From an uncultured Caryophanales bacterium (GTDB lineage: Bacteria > Bacillota_I > Bacilli_A > RF39 > UBA660): a stretch of 64,000 bases of DNA. The position numbers and the translations under genes were made by a program. Location of the stretch: contig CAJLIR010000002.1 of the NCBI GenBank assembly GCA_905206805.1, positions 122,644-186,643 of the forward strand, in the 5' to 3' direction. Every line of letters starts with the position of its first letter. The first letter of the stretch is position 1. Under the pieces are notes generated by a model. That model had not been told where the DNA came from. It did not search any database and was given only the letters and a program-made list of their open reading frames with translations. Below, one piece after another: positions 45,098-53,983 of the stretch.

Positions 45098-46528
45098 ATG
45101 AAGTTAGGTATAGATATAGATAATGTAATATCAAACTTTAATGATAGTTTATTAAGTGAATATTTGCTTTACGATAAAAAGTTAAGAAATACAGGAATTA
45201 TAAATAAAAATGCTGATTATATAAGAAATGGAATGTTTGATTGGCATAAAGATGAGGAAATGAATTTTTATAGAAACAATATAGAAAGAATAGCTAAAAA
45301 TTTAAGTGTTATTGATGGCGCTAAAGAATATATAGATAAACTTCATAAAGACGGTCATTTTATCTATATTATTACGGGTAGGGATAATGGTGAATATACA
45401 GCACCATATCTGATGACAAAAGAATGGCTTGATAAAAATAATATTTATTATGATAATTTAATTTTAACAAATGCTTATGACAAACATGCAAAAACAGAAA
45501 AATGTTTAGAACATGGAATTGATATTATGATTGATGACTCAATTCAAACATGCAATGATTGTATTGAAAATGGAATTATTACTGTTTTAATGGATACACC
45601 TTATAATAAATCAGCAAATATAAAAAGAATTAAAAATTGGAAAGAATTTTATGAATATGTTTCAAATCATGAAAATAGTAAAATTAATGTAATATTAGAT
45701 ACTGATACTTATAATGAATGTGATGACCAATTTGCATTATCATATTTAATTAAATCTCAGAATAAATTTAATATAGAGGCAATTACAGTAGCACCATATT
45801 CTCACAAGACAAAAAACGTTTCAGTTAGTGATGGACAAACATTGAGCTATAACGAAATTTTGAAAATATGTAATTGGTTAAATTTTGATACAAATAATAA
45901 GGTATTTAAAGGTTCAATTGATTACATACAAAATGGTTATAATGAAAATAACGATGCAGTAAATAAAATTATAGATGTGGCTTTAAAAAAAGATAAAACT
46001 TATATATTAGCTATTGGTGCTATTACTAATATTGCGCTAGCTTTAAAAAAAGAACCTAAAATAATTGATAGACTAGAAATTATATGGTTAGGCGGAAATG
46101 AGATAGGATATAAAAATAATCTAGAATATAATTTTAGACAAGATATAGAAGCAGTTAAAATTCTATTTAATTCTAAGGTGAAATTAACTATATTACCTTG
46201 TAAGAACGTTGTATCTGAACTTAGAATAGATATAAATACTTTAAGAAATAATTTAAATAATAAGTCACAATTGTGCAATTATTTGATAGATAGATTTTAT
46301 GATGATGGATATCATGGAATAAAAGAATCAAGAGTAATTTGGGATATATCAGTTATTGCATATATGATAAATAAAAATTGGTTTGATTCAAAAAAAATAA
46401 GCTGTCCCAATATAAATTCTGATGGTTCCTATGAATTAACAGAAAATCAGCATAGTATAAATTTTGTAACAGAGTTAGATAAAGATAAAATATATAGTGA
46501 TTTATTTAATAAATTAGGCGTGAGGTGA
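45098..46528 (+). CDS. HAD-type nucleotidase fused to a nucleoside hydrolase
   Basis: The first 190 residues are a HAD 5'-nucleotidase-like domain (GIDIDNVISNF, IYIITGRDNGEY, IDIMIDDSIQTC), paralogous to the N-terminus of the HAD-ANL protein. From residue about 197 an inosine-uridine-type nucleoside hydrolase follows: the calcium-binding cluster ILDTDTYNECDDQFAL, ILAIGAITNIALAL, LEIIWLGGN and the late VIWDISVIA Asp. One chain could thus turn a nucleoside monophosphate into base plus ribose. Start 45098 is set by GGAGG. It heads a tight three-gene operon. Confidence 0.88.
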   Translation: MKLGIDIDNVISNFNDSLLSEYLLYDKKLRNTGIINKNADYIRNGMFDWHKDEEMNFYRNNIERIAKNLSVIDGAKEYIDKLHKDGHFIYIITGRDNGEYTAPYLMTKEWLDKNNIYYDNLILTNAYDKHAKTEKCLEHGIDIMIDDSIQTCNDCIENGIITVLMDTPYNKSANIKRIKNWKEFYEYVSNHENSKINVILDTDTYNECDDQFALSYLIKSQNKFNIEAITVAPYSHKTKNVSVSDGQTLSYNEILKICNWLNFDTNNKVFKGSIDYIQNGYNENNDAVNKIIDVALKKDKTYILAIGAITNIALALKKEPKIIDRLEIIWLGGNEIGYKNNLEYNFRQDIEAVKILFNSKVKLTILPCKNVVSELRIDINTLRNNLNNKSQLCNYLIDRFYDDGYHGIKESRVIWDISVIAYMINKNWFDSKKISCPNINSDGSYELTENQHSINFVTELDKDKIYSDLFNKLGVR

Positions 46529-46537
46529 ATGATTATT

Positions 46538-47071
46538 ATGAATTTATATGTAATTAGACATGGGCAAACAAATTGTAATAAGGAAAATAAATACAATGGA
46601 AAATTAAATGAAGATATTAATGAAATTGGAATACAACAAGCAAAATTAGTACAAGAAGATATAAAAAAACTAAATATTGATTTAATAATATGTTCACCAT
46701 TATTGAGAGCAAAGCATACTTGTAATATTGTTAATGTAAACAATATACCAATCATTTTTGATAAAAGAATAGAAGAAAGAGATTGTGGAAAGTTAACAGG
46801 TGAAAAATTAGGAGAATTTTATTATACTGATTATTGGAATTATTACTCAAATAAAAGGATTGATGGATTAGAAACAATACAAGAATTATTTGATAGAGTA
46901 GCTAATTTTTTAGATGAAATAAAGGAAAAGTATAAAAATAAAAATATTTTACTTGTTACTCATGGTGGAGTTGCAAGGGGGATATATTTCTATTTTCATG
47001 AAATACCAGAAGATGGGATGTTAGAACCCTTTGGTTCAGATAATTGTGGAGTGAAGGAGTATAAATTATGA
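46538..47071 (+). CDS. histidine phosphatase superfamily protein
   Basis: Phosphoglycerate-mutase-like phosphatase. RHGQTNCNKENKYNG holds the phospho-His, ICSPLLRAKHTC and EERDCGKLTG are normal for the family, and LLVTHGGVARG holds the second His. 177 residues. The substrate may be a sugar phosphate or nucleotide given the neighbours. Of two nearby ATGs I chose the second, properly spaced from GAGGTGA. The stop overlaps the start of the HD gene. Confidence 0.9.
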   Translation: MNLYVIRHGQTNCNKENKYNGKLNEDINEIGIQQAKLVQEDIKKLNIDLIICSPLLRAKHTCNIVNVNNIPIIFDKRIEERDCGKLTGEKLGEFYYTDYWNYYSNKRIDGLETIQELFDRVANFLDEIKEKYKNKNILLVTHGGVARGIYFYFHEIPEDGMLEPFGSDNCGVKEYKL

Positions 47072-47688
47072 AATTAACAAGTTTAAAAGCAAAAGAAATA
47101 TTAGAAAATATAAGAAAAACTGTACAAGATGATAGATGGATTGATCATTGTATATGTGTTGGAAATTGTGCCGGTGTTATTGCAAATGCATTGAATGAAA
47201 AAGGATATGATGTAGATGTTGATAAAGTAATATCATTTGGCTATATTCATGATATCGGTAAAAGTTTTAATGAACATGGAGATGTATTTCCTCATGCAAT
47301 AAATGGTTATAACTATATAAAGAGTTTTGGATATGATGAAGAATATGCAGGAATTTGTATTAAGCATTCTTTTCTTAACAATGATATAGATTGTATAGCA
47401 AATAATAGAGATGAAACTGATAAATATAATCCACATTATGATTTTGTGAAAGGATATATAAAGAATGAATATAGTTTGGAAGAAAAAATAATAAATTTAT
47501 GTGATTTGATGTGTATTACTAAAATATTAACTGTTGAAAAAAGAATGATAGATTTATTATTAAGACATGGTGTATTTGACAAAACACATTATCATATAGA
47601 ACAAACTGTAAAATTAAAAAAATATTTTGACAACTTATTAAATTATAATATTTATGATTTGTTTCAAGAAATAAAAGAAAATTTATAA
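47068..47688 (+). CDS. HD-domain hydrolase
   Basis: A 206-residue HD phosphohydrolase: the first metal His in DHCICVGNC, the HD pair in GYIHDIGKSF and a later His/Asp set (IKHSFLNND, LCDLM). The overall layout resembles tRNA-nucleotidyltransferase-type or YqeK-like small HD proteins, so nucleotide substrates are plausible. ATGA overlap with the phosphatase gene argues for a common nucleotide salvage function with the HAD-hydrolase fusion. Confidence 0.85.
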   Translation: MKLTSLKAKEILENIRKTVQDDRWIDHCICVGNCAGVIANALNEKGYDVDVDKVISFGYIHDIGKSFNEHGDVFPHAINGYNYIKSFGYDEEYAGICIKHSFLNNDIDCIANNRDETDKYNPHYDFVKGYIKNEYSLEEKIINLCDLMCITKILTVEKRMIDLLLRHGVFDKTHYHIEQTVKLKKYFDNLLNYNIYDLFQEIKENL

Positions 47689-47838
47689 AAAATATGATAT
47701 TATAATTTAATTATTATTAATAAAAATGAATATAATGTTTAAATATTAAAATATAAAATATAAAAAATAATATAGAAATTAAAAATATTTAAAAGTGTAG
47801 ATATATTTTTGTAAATTATGGGAAAAGGTGAATAATAT

Positions 47839-48318
47839 ATGAACAATGTAGTAAGCAAATTAAAATTATTAAATAAAACAGTAGCTACTATGGAATCTTG
47901 TACTGGTGGATATGTAGCAAGTTCTATAACTGATATAGAGGGCGCTAGTGATGTTTTAAAATTTAGTGCAATTACATATTCAAATGAATATAAAATAAAA
48001 ATGGGAGTTAGTAGTGAGGTAATTGATAAATATTCTGTATATAGTAAAGAAGTTGCACGAGAAATGGCTTACCATATTTCTTTATATGCTAATAGTAATT
48101 ATGGAATAGGTATTACTGGAAAAATAAATAGAATAGATAAAAATAATTTGAGTGGTGAAGATGATAAAGTTTTTTTTTGTATTTATGATAAAGATAATAG
48201 TATTTATTATGATTTTTCTTTTATTTGTGTCAAAGATACAAGAAATCAAAATAAAAAATATTTAACTGATGATATAATTAATAGATTTATATTTATTTTA
48301 AACCACGAAAACATTTAG
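47839..48318 (+). CDS. CinA C-terminal domain amidase, PncC-like
   Basis: Corresponds to the C-terminal domain of CinA, the nicotinamide-nucleotide amidase that turns NMN into NaMN for NAD salvage. TMESCTGGYVASSITDIEGAS contains the nucleophilic Ser/Thr and Cys-rich family start, and YGIGITGKI matches the later conserved loop, though the usual Gly-Pro there is altered. Slightly divergent C-terminus. It stands alone after an AT-rich 150-base gap. Confidence 0.85.
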   Translation: MNNVVSKLKLLNKTVATMESCTGGYVASSITDIEGASDVLKFSAITYSNEYKIKMGVSSEVIDKYSVYSKEVAREMAYHISLYANSNYGIGITGKINRIDKNNLSGEDDKVFFCIYDKDNSIYYDFSFICVKDTRNQNKKYLTDDIINRFIFILNHENI

Positions 48319-48713
48319 AAATAATGTGTATATTTTTTTAATGAAAGAAAAATTTTTAAATAAGGTTAATTAAGATAATATTATATTAACATTTAAAATA
48401 TATATTTTATTTACTATTTCATAAGTTAATTTTAAATTTAATGTGATTGATTTTGTGACATTTATTCCTTTTTTAGAATTAGAAAATCCATAATATCAAA
48501 TGTTATGAACTTATGTATTTATAGAATTTTATATATTTGACAAATTAAAGATTGAAAAGTATAAAAAGATATATAAATTATTCTAATGAAGTTATAGAAG
48601 AGAAATTGAAATGGTAGAAGAAGAAATCTTTAAAGATAAAACACAGGGAGAAAGAAAAAAGATAATTGAAATTTTTAATGATATAAATAATAAATAAATT
48701 TTTGGAGGTAAAT
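48319..48713 (+). other. AT-rich gap with a decayed tail
   Basis: Almost 400 bases without an intact gene. A 28-codon open piece at 48611 (MVEEEIFKDKTQGERKK and on, stop before 48700) has coding character but no ribosome site and looks like the end of a lost protein. No hairpins of note. The GGAGG at its right end belongs to the next gene. Confidence 0.4.
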
Positions 48714-49370
48714 ATGGAATTATATAATGTTAAAACTATGCCATTATCTAATGACTCTAATCGTCGAATGGCACAGGAAAGGTTCGCAAGGGGCGAACGA
48801 TTTGCTACTTTATATGGTCGTGATCAAAGTAAAATAAAAAAAGAACTTGGTACATATCAATGCAAACCAAATTATTGTTATAGAGCGATATCTCAAGAAA
48901 CTTATGAATTATATAAAAATTCAGGGTTTATAAGTGATAATAGAACAAATGCAAAAGAATACATGGAATCTGTTGATGAAAATGGAAAAGTTTTTACTAA
49001 TAATTCGGGAATTGATTGGTTTTTAGGGGGAGCAGCTCCTGGAAGTGAATATGGAATGATTGTAATAGAATGTCCTGCTGACATGAATTATTTTCAACCA
49101 GCATTTGATAATGGTTGTGATTTAACCATTGATCCAAATGTTAGACATATGAAATCATCTCCTAAAGCAAACCCAATTCCATTTTCAATGATAACTAATG
49201 TCTTTGATTATAAGAAAATTAAAGAACAAGCAAAAGCTGAATTTGATACTATAAGGCAACAAGAAATGGAAAAAATGACTAAATTACGCCAGCAACAATT
49301 AATTCCAACAAATCAACTCCAAGAAACACAACAACGTGTTGATAATATAACAGGGGGTAAATCACGATGA
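48714..49370 (+). CDS. uncharacterised protein, possibly ADP-ribosyltransferase-like
   Basis: Not recognised with certainty. Of 218 residues the middle (about 50-160) shows YCYRAISQETYELYKNSGFI, then NNSGIDWFLGGAAPGSEYGM and IVIECPADMNYF, ending PIPFSMITNVFDYKK. An Arg on the first strand, a loop with small residues and a final acidic strand are reminiscent of ADP-ribosyltransferase-type folds, but the catalytic set is incomplete to my eye. The C-terminal 50 residues are a Gln-rich coiled segment. GC is a bit higher than around it. ATGA-coupled to the 87-residue gene downstream, a layout seen in toxin-antitoxin or effector-immunity pairs. Confidence 0.5.
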   Translation: MELYNVKTMPLSNDSNRRMAQERFARGERFATLYGRDQSKIKKELGTYQCKPNYCYRAISQETYELYKNSGFISDNRTNAKEYMESVDENGKVFTNNSGIDWFLGGAAPGSEYGMIVIECPADMNYFQPAFDNGCDLTIDPNVRHMKSSPKANPIPFSMITNVFDYKKIKEQAKAEFDTIRQQEMEKMTKLRQQQLIPTNQLQETQQRVDNITGGKSR

Positions 49371-49630
49371 GTGAAGAAATGAAAAAAGCTTATACGCAGT
49401 TAGATATTAATGATAAAAGAAATCAATTAAGTGATGAATTATTAATAATTTTCGAATTAATTAAAAGATATGAAAATGCTAAAGGAATCAATCCGATAAT
49501 TCAAATAAAGAATTATGATGTTGCAAAAGATAAAAATTTAAATGAAGATGAAATGTTAACATTTTTTTATGAAGATGTTTATAATATTCAACAAGAACTA
49601 ATAACTTTATTAAGTATAGTTGAAAGATAG
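49367..49630 (+). CDS. small helical protein coupled to the preceding gene
   Basis: An 87-residue, mostly helical acidic protein (LSDELLIIFELIKRYENAK, YEDVYNIQQELITLL). No family recognised. The start lies in the stop codon of the 218-residue gene, so the two are surely translated together. It could be a partner or antitoxin of the former; nothing proves it. Confidence 0.55.
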   Translation: MSEEMKKAYTQLDINDKRNQLSDELLIIFELIKRYENAKGINPIIQIKNYDVAKDKNLNEDEMLTFFYEDVYNIQQELITLLSIVER

Positions 49631-49825
49631 ATTTTTATTATCTGAAAAAAGTGCAATCAACATATTTTAAATAAGAAGAAAATAATTCTTGTTCTAATGT
49701 TAATTTACATGAAATAAGAGAAATGTTAGAAAACATTTTATGAAAAAGTTTTCTAATATATCAAAAACAAATGCAATAAATTCATTTAATGAAATCAAAC
49801 TATTAACAATGAGTGATTTTCAGTA

Positions 49826-50262
49826 ATGATTAATTATAATGTTTCAATAGATAGTTTGTGTGTAGGAGGCATTGTTGTGTCATCAAATGAAATAATTAAA
49901 TCCATAACAACTGATGTTTTAATTAAAAAATATGGAATTAATTTAGATAGTAAATATATGAATGAAATATCAAATAATTATTTAATTAATAATTTTCCTA
50001 ACAAAGAAAATTTATGCGAAGATTTGAGTATGATGATTTCATCAGAAGTAAAAATGGATATAGTATTTAATTTAGTTGAACAATATAATAGTATAATAGT
50101 GAAACTTTTGTTGCTCCTACAATGACTGACAACTTAATTGCTAAATATAATATCAATGAAAAAATTACAGAATGATTAGTTTCTAAAATTAATACGTTGG
50201 TCGAGTTATATGTATAAGAAATTTTTGATGGTTTCGATAAAGAAACATCAGAAATTTCATAA
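49826..50262 (+). pseudogene. decayed helical protein gene
   Basis: Starts MINYNVSIDSLCVGG and reads to 50090; then a frameshift near a duplicated AGTATAATAG moves the coding sense to the frame FVAPTMTDNLIAKYNINEKITE, stopped by TGA 50174 where Trp would fit, and continuing LVSKINTLVELYV. More stops follow. The 49631-49825 stretch before it holds further fragments (MKKFSNISKTNAINS). Unknown family. Confidence 0.5.
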
Positions 50263-50294
50263 AGTCATAGATGCAAATGATGATTTACAAAGCA

Positions 50295-50322
50295 AAAAGG
50301 AAGAGCAATAACTCTTCCTTTT
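50295..50322 (+). terminator. strong intrinsic terminator
   Basis: Perfect 11-bp stem AAAAGGAAGAG / CTCTTCCTTTT with a 6-nt loop. It is left at the end of the decayed gene above. Confidence 0.8.
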
Positions 50323-50324
50323 GA

Positions 50325-50699
50325 AATACTTCTACCAAGTGCATAAATACATTTGCGACAATCTTAATTATTTTAGTTGTAGCATTTTTTGTTGTTAAGT
50401 CAATACTTTTTATTGATTATCATATTAGTTCTAGTTTGTCAGTGGCAATGCTAAATATATCATTAACTAAAAAAATTGTTTATAAATATACAGTTTTTAA
50501 TATCTTATTTACTTTAAAAAATATGGAAGTATTACAACAAAAATGAATAGGTTTTGAACCCATATATGAAATAACAAGCATAATTGGAATCTTATATGAT
50601 ATTTTTAGATTTAATAAAGATAAAGAAGTAATTAGATATAACAAAAATTTTTATACAATTTTCAATAAAAATGGTATGAAATTTTTTTTCGAAAAATAA
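50325..50699 (+). pseudogene. membrane-protein remnant with one internal TGA
   Basis: Continuous frame to TAA 50697-50699 with one TGA at 50544-50546. It encodes a hydrophobic helix (ATILIILVVAFFVVKSILFI), a segment QQK-stop-IGFEPIYEIT, and ends FNKNGMKFFFEK. There is no start codon or ribosome site, so the 5' part is missing. Trp would fit the TGA. Confidence 0.5.
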
Positions 50700-50789
50700 A
50701 ATTCTATTAATCCACTTTAAAAATAAATGTTTTGCATTTTTTTATTCAACAACTATCAAAGTCATAATTATATCATACTGCACTTTTGC

Positions 50790-50957
50790 AAAATAAAAAA
50801 TCAACTATTATTAGTTGATTAATCATTAACGTCACATTGATGCAACGATTTTATCTTATGGAGCGATAACTTTACTTATATTCGAAAAATTATACTCCCA
50901 AAGTTGTTTGATTAAATCAACTAAATAAATTATATAAGATTTATCATTAAAAATCAA
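50790..50957 (-). ncRNA. structured minus-strand RNA unit, copy R1
   Basis: Minus-strand promoter TTGATT (50952-50957) - 17 nt - TATAAT (50929-50934), then about 120 transcribed bases including GGGAG...CGCTCC, a hairpin CGTTGCA/TGTGACG (50830-50847) and a terminator hairpin AATCAACTA/TAGTTGATT (50799-50820) with a T run. It matches R2 in the 5' half and R3 in the 3' half. No intact gene follows on this strand. Confidence 0.6.
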
Positions 50958-51022
50958 TGGCTCTATGGTAAATTCAATAAAAATATAGTATAATTTTATT
51001 GGAAATTTTCGGAAGGTTTATA

Positions 51023-51607
51023 ATGGATTTAAAGACGACAATATTTAGTAAAATATTAAATATGAATAAAAGGAAACTAGGAGTTATTGTTATTATTGTT
51101 TTTGTTTCAATATTGATATTATTTCCATTTATTGATACTAATTTTTTCTACGCTAATAGAATTAAAAGTAGAACTGATATTTTGCAGAAGATTACTGAAT
51201 TAGATATGGACAAAATAAATCAAGATAAGAATTTAACTAAAGAATATGAAAGTATTGTAAAAGAAATAAATGAATCTGATAGTAATTATATTAATAAAGT
51301 TTTAAATAATAATAAAAATGACCATACCATTGGTAAGTTTATAAGTGGTGGAATTTTATGGTGGTTATCAGGAATTATAGTTCTATTCTTTTATAATGCA
51401 TTTAATAAAGAAGATAATAAAAAAGGTAAAAATTGTGGAACAAGAATTGCAGGATTTATTTTATGTGCAATTATAGTTGGACTTATAGGCCTTATTTGCT
51501 CAATTATACCAACGATATTCAATATTTGGATTAATTATATAATAATTCCTATTTTAGTTCTTGTACTAATGATTTTATTGCTATACAAAACTTCATCTAA
51601 TAATTAG
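51023..51607 (+). CDS. membrane protein, unknown
   Basis: A 194-residue protein: a transmembrane helix near residues 18-38, an extracytoplasmic helical segment of about 65 residues, and three further helices (about 108-125, 145-190). No family recognised. GGAAGG precedes ATG 51023. It ends 11 bases before the SPL-like gene and may be co-transcribed with it and the DUF5680 gene. Confidence 0.65.
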   Translation: MDLKTTIFSKILNMNKRKLGVIVIIVFVSILILFPFIDTNFFYANRIKSRTDILQKITELDMDKINQDKNLTKEYESIVKEINESDSNYINKVLNNNKNDHTIGKFISGGILWWLSGIIVLFFYNAFNKEDNKKGKNCGTRIAGFILCAIIVGLIGLICSIIPTIFNIWINYIIIPILVLVLMILLLYKTSSNN

Positions 51608-51618
51608 GAGGCGTTGAT

Positions 51619-52452
51619 ATGATAATAAAAGAAATTAATGTAAATGATTATTTAACTAAATCAAATCTTCCAGCAAGTGATTATGTTATAAATCCTTATG
51701 TCGGATGTTCACATGGATGTAAGTATTGTTATGCTTCATTCATGAAACGTTTTACAGGTCATACTGAAGATTGGGGAACATTTGTAGATGTTAAGAAATG
51801 CGATAAAAAAATCAATTTAAAAAAGATAAGTAAAAAAAATGTATTTTTATCTTCGGTCACTGATTGTTATAACCCTCTTGAGGAAGAATATAAAATAACT
51901 AGGACTATTTTAGAGCAATTAGTTAATTCAGATTGTTATTTATCCATTTCTACTAAATCAAAATTAATATTAAGAGATATAGACTTATTAAAACAAGTAA
52001 AAAATTTATCTGTTAGTATGTCAATTAATACTCTTAATGAAGATTTTAGAAATGATATGGATAATGCTAGTACTATAAAAGAACGATTAAATACTTTAAA
52101 AGAATTACATAATAATGGTATTCATACAGTTTTATTTATGTCACCAATTTTTCCTTATATTACTGAATGGGAAAAAATAATAGAAGAGTCTAAAGATTAT
52201 ATAGATGAATATTGGTTTGAAAATCTTAATTTAAGAGGTAGTTATAAAACTTATATATTAAATTATATAAAGGGAAAATATCCTAATTATTATGACAAGT
52301 ATATCGATATTTATTTAAAAAACAATCAAGATTATTGGCTTAATCTAGCAAATGAAATCAATAGTTATTGTAATAAAAACTACATAAATTATATTAATTA
52401 CTTTTATCATGATGAATTGGTAAAAGCTAAAAAAGAAAATCAAAATGTTTAG
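51619..52452 (+). CDS. SPL-family radical SAM protein
   Basis: A 277-residue radical SAM enzyme related to spore photoproduct lyase: the cluster motif is CSHGCKYCYA (Cys-x3-Cys-x2-Cys), preceded by the family lead-in DYVINPYVG. Later segments FLSSVTDCYNPLE and LSISTKSKLILRD are typical of the SPL subfamily. Many members are not DNA photolyases and have unknown substrates. It sits in a mobile region, and starts 11 bases after the membrane protein with AGGAGG. Confidence 0.9.
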   Translation: MIIKEINVNDYLTKSNLPASDYVINPYVGCSHGCKYCYASFMKRFTGHTEDWGTFVDVKKCDKKINLKKISKKNVFLSSVTDCYNPLEEEYKITRTILEQLVNSDCYLSISTKSKLILRDIDLLKQVKNLSVSMSINTLNEDFRNDMDNASTIKERLNTLKELHNNGIHTVLFMSPIFPYITEWEKIIEESKDYIDEYWFENLNLRGSYKTYILNYIKGKYPNYYDKYIDIYLKNNQDYWLNLANEINSYCNKNYINYINYFYHDELVKAKKENQNV

Positions 52453-52468
52453 GAAGGAAAGAAATAAT

Positions 52469-52933
52469 ATGGATAGTTTAAGATATTTTTTGATTGAAGC
52501 GAAAAAACAAACTTATGCAAATGAAAATGTAGAAAAACAAGAATCATCTAGAAATGGATCACATGACTATGAGTATAGTTCTAACAATATGATTTATCAT
52601 GATACTTATTTTGGTGGAACTAATTTTATGGGTGAAGAAGTAGTTTACGAAGAAAATGATACACCAATTTGGGGAATGAATTATTATGGAGTAACATTAG
52701 ATCAAACTTTAAGTGAAGAGGCAGTTGATAAAGCATTAAGGCCTGCTCTTATGCAAGTTGGAAGTGATGAAACAATTCCCGTAAGAGGTCCAAAAGAATA
52801 TGTAAATGGTGAATATAAATATAGTTTTAAAGTTGTTGGAGATTTAGAATATTTTGAAGGTGAAGAAACCATTTATAAAGCTGATAAGAAAGTTTATGTT
52901 CTAAAATGTCACGGAGGTGCAATAAAACGATAA
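52469..52933 (+). CDS. DUF5680-type protein
   Basis: A 154-residue protein of the DUF5680 kind: YFLIEAKKQTYA at the start, then SSRNGSHDYEY, YHDTYFGGTNFMGEEVV and PIWGMNYYG, all typical. This domain is often attached to XRE regulators or found alone; function is unknown. Start at 52469 with AAGGAAAG. It is the third gene of the 51.0-52.9 kb group and ends at a terminator. Confidence 0.8.
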   Translation: MDSLRYFLIEAKKQTYANENVEKQESSRNGSHDYEYSSNNMIYHDTYFGGTNFMGEEVVYEENDTPIWGMNYYGVTLDQTLSEEAVDKALRPALMQVGSDETIPVRGPKEYVNGEYKYSFKVVGDLEYFEGEETIYKADKKVYVLKCHGGAIKR

Positions 52934-52936
52934 TAT

Positions 52937-52985
52937 AAAAGACAAAACTAGGTTATAAACTCCTAGAATTGTCTTTTTCTTTTTG
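52937..52985. terminator. terminator between DUF5680 and the relaxase remnant
   Basis: AAAAGACAA...CTAGG / CCTAG...TTGTCTTTT, long imperfect stem followed by T's. The same arrangement is found after the intact relaxase at 56.0 kb. Confidence 0.75.
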
Positions 52986-53722
52986 ATATCCTTATCAAAA
53001 TTATTAAGGTTATTTTGTATGCCTTCGGCTCTTTTAGTTATTTCTTTACAATACTTATCATACTTATAGAGTTCTTTAATTTTTGGTTGAATATCATTTA
53101 TTTCAGCAAGTATTTGAGTTTACTTGTCTTCAGTCTTTGCTCTATGGTATCGTCTCCAAAGATTTTCTCTTTTTCCTTTTAACTCACTTAATTCATCAGA
53201 ATTATTTTTAGAATAGTTATCTAAATCTTCTTTTGTAACGATATTTTTCTCATGTATAAATCTAACTTGTTGTGAGATTTGTTCTAATTTATAAACTTCT
53301 TTTCTAATGGAGTATGGAAGATATTGTTTAGGATGGTTCTTTGGGAATACTCTTAGTAGATAACAATAGTATAAATATAATCCATAGATACCTTTATGTG
53401 GTTTATTAGTTTTAGAGTATTCTTCAATGAAAGATTTTTGAGACATAGGTTTAAATACTATTTGTTTTGATAAATATAATCGTTGTTTTAATCTTTCTTT
53501 TGAATATTCTTCACCAAATACATTTTCTATTCTAACTTTATATTCAAGTATTGTAAGAGTAGTAGGATATGTAATTTGGTATTCAGTAGGTATTATTACT
53601 TGTAGATTGGTGTGCAATATAGTTTTTATTTGTCCTAATATAACCTTATATTTAAAATCTTTTAAGATGTTGGTTAATCCTTTATTAGGTTTTAGTTTTT
53701 CAATTGCTTTAAATTCAAGCAT
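52953..53722 (-). pseudogene. relaxase remnant with replaced N-terminus
   Basis: The part from about 53120 to 53560 is a close homologue of the C-terminal half of the relaxase at 56034 (VRIENVFG, KRLYLSKQIVFKP, FPKNHPKQYLP). The catalytic N-terminal region is gone; in its place stand about 45 unrelated residues beginning MLEFKAIEKLKPN. A TAA within the final helix and a one-base deletion before the natural end (52953) kill the C-terminus. A good GGAGG precedes the ATG, so a 200-residue chimera could be made. Confidence 0.8.
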
Positions 53723-53769
53723 GAAAAAAGTCCTCCTTTCTAGAAAGAGAACTTTTAAAGTTTTATATA

Positions 53770-53907
53770 AAATAAAAACTTACGAACTTTTAAGTCCGTA
53801 AGTTGATTTCAAATGGAGCCTTAACTTTTCTTATATTCGAAATTTTATACTCCCAAGATTGATTAAATCAGCTAAGTAAATTATAACAGTTTTTCAGATT
53901 ATTTCAA
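53770..53907 (-). ncRNA. structured minus-strand RNA unit, copy R2
   Basis: Promoter TTGAAA (53902-53907) - 16 nt - TATAAT (53880-53885) on the minus strand, GGGAG...GGCTCC, and a terminator hairpin AACTTACGGAC / GTTCGTAAGTT (53777-53804; 11 bp with one G-U on this strand) followed by TTTTTATTTT. The next minus-strand gene starts about 45 bases further, so the unit sits as a leader in front of the relaxase remnant. Its 5' half matches R1. Confidence 0.6.
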
Positions 53908-53983
53908 TAGAATTAGATTAATTTCTTGCTATACGTAATTTCTTGCTATATGCTATAATTATATGAAAGATGAGGTAAATATT

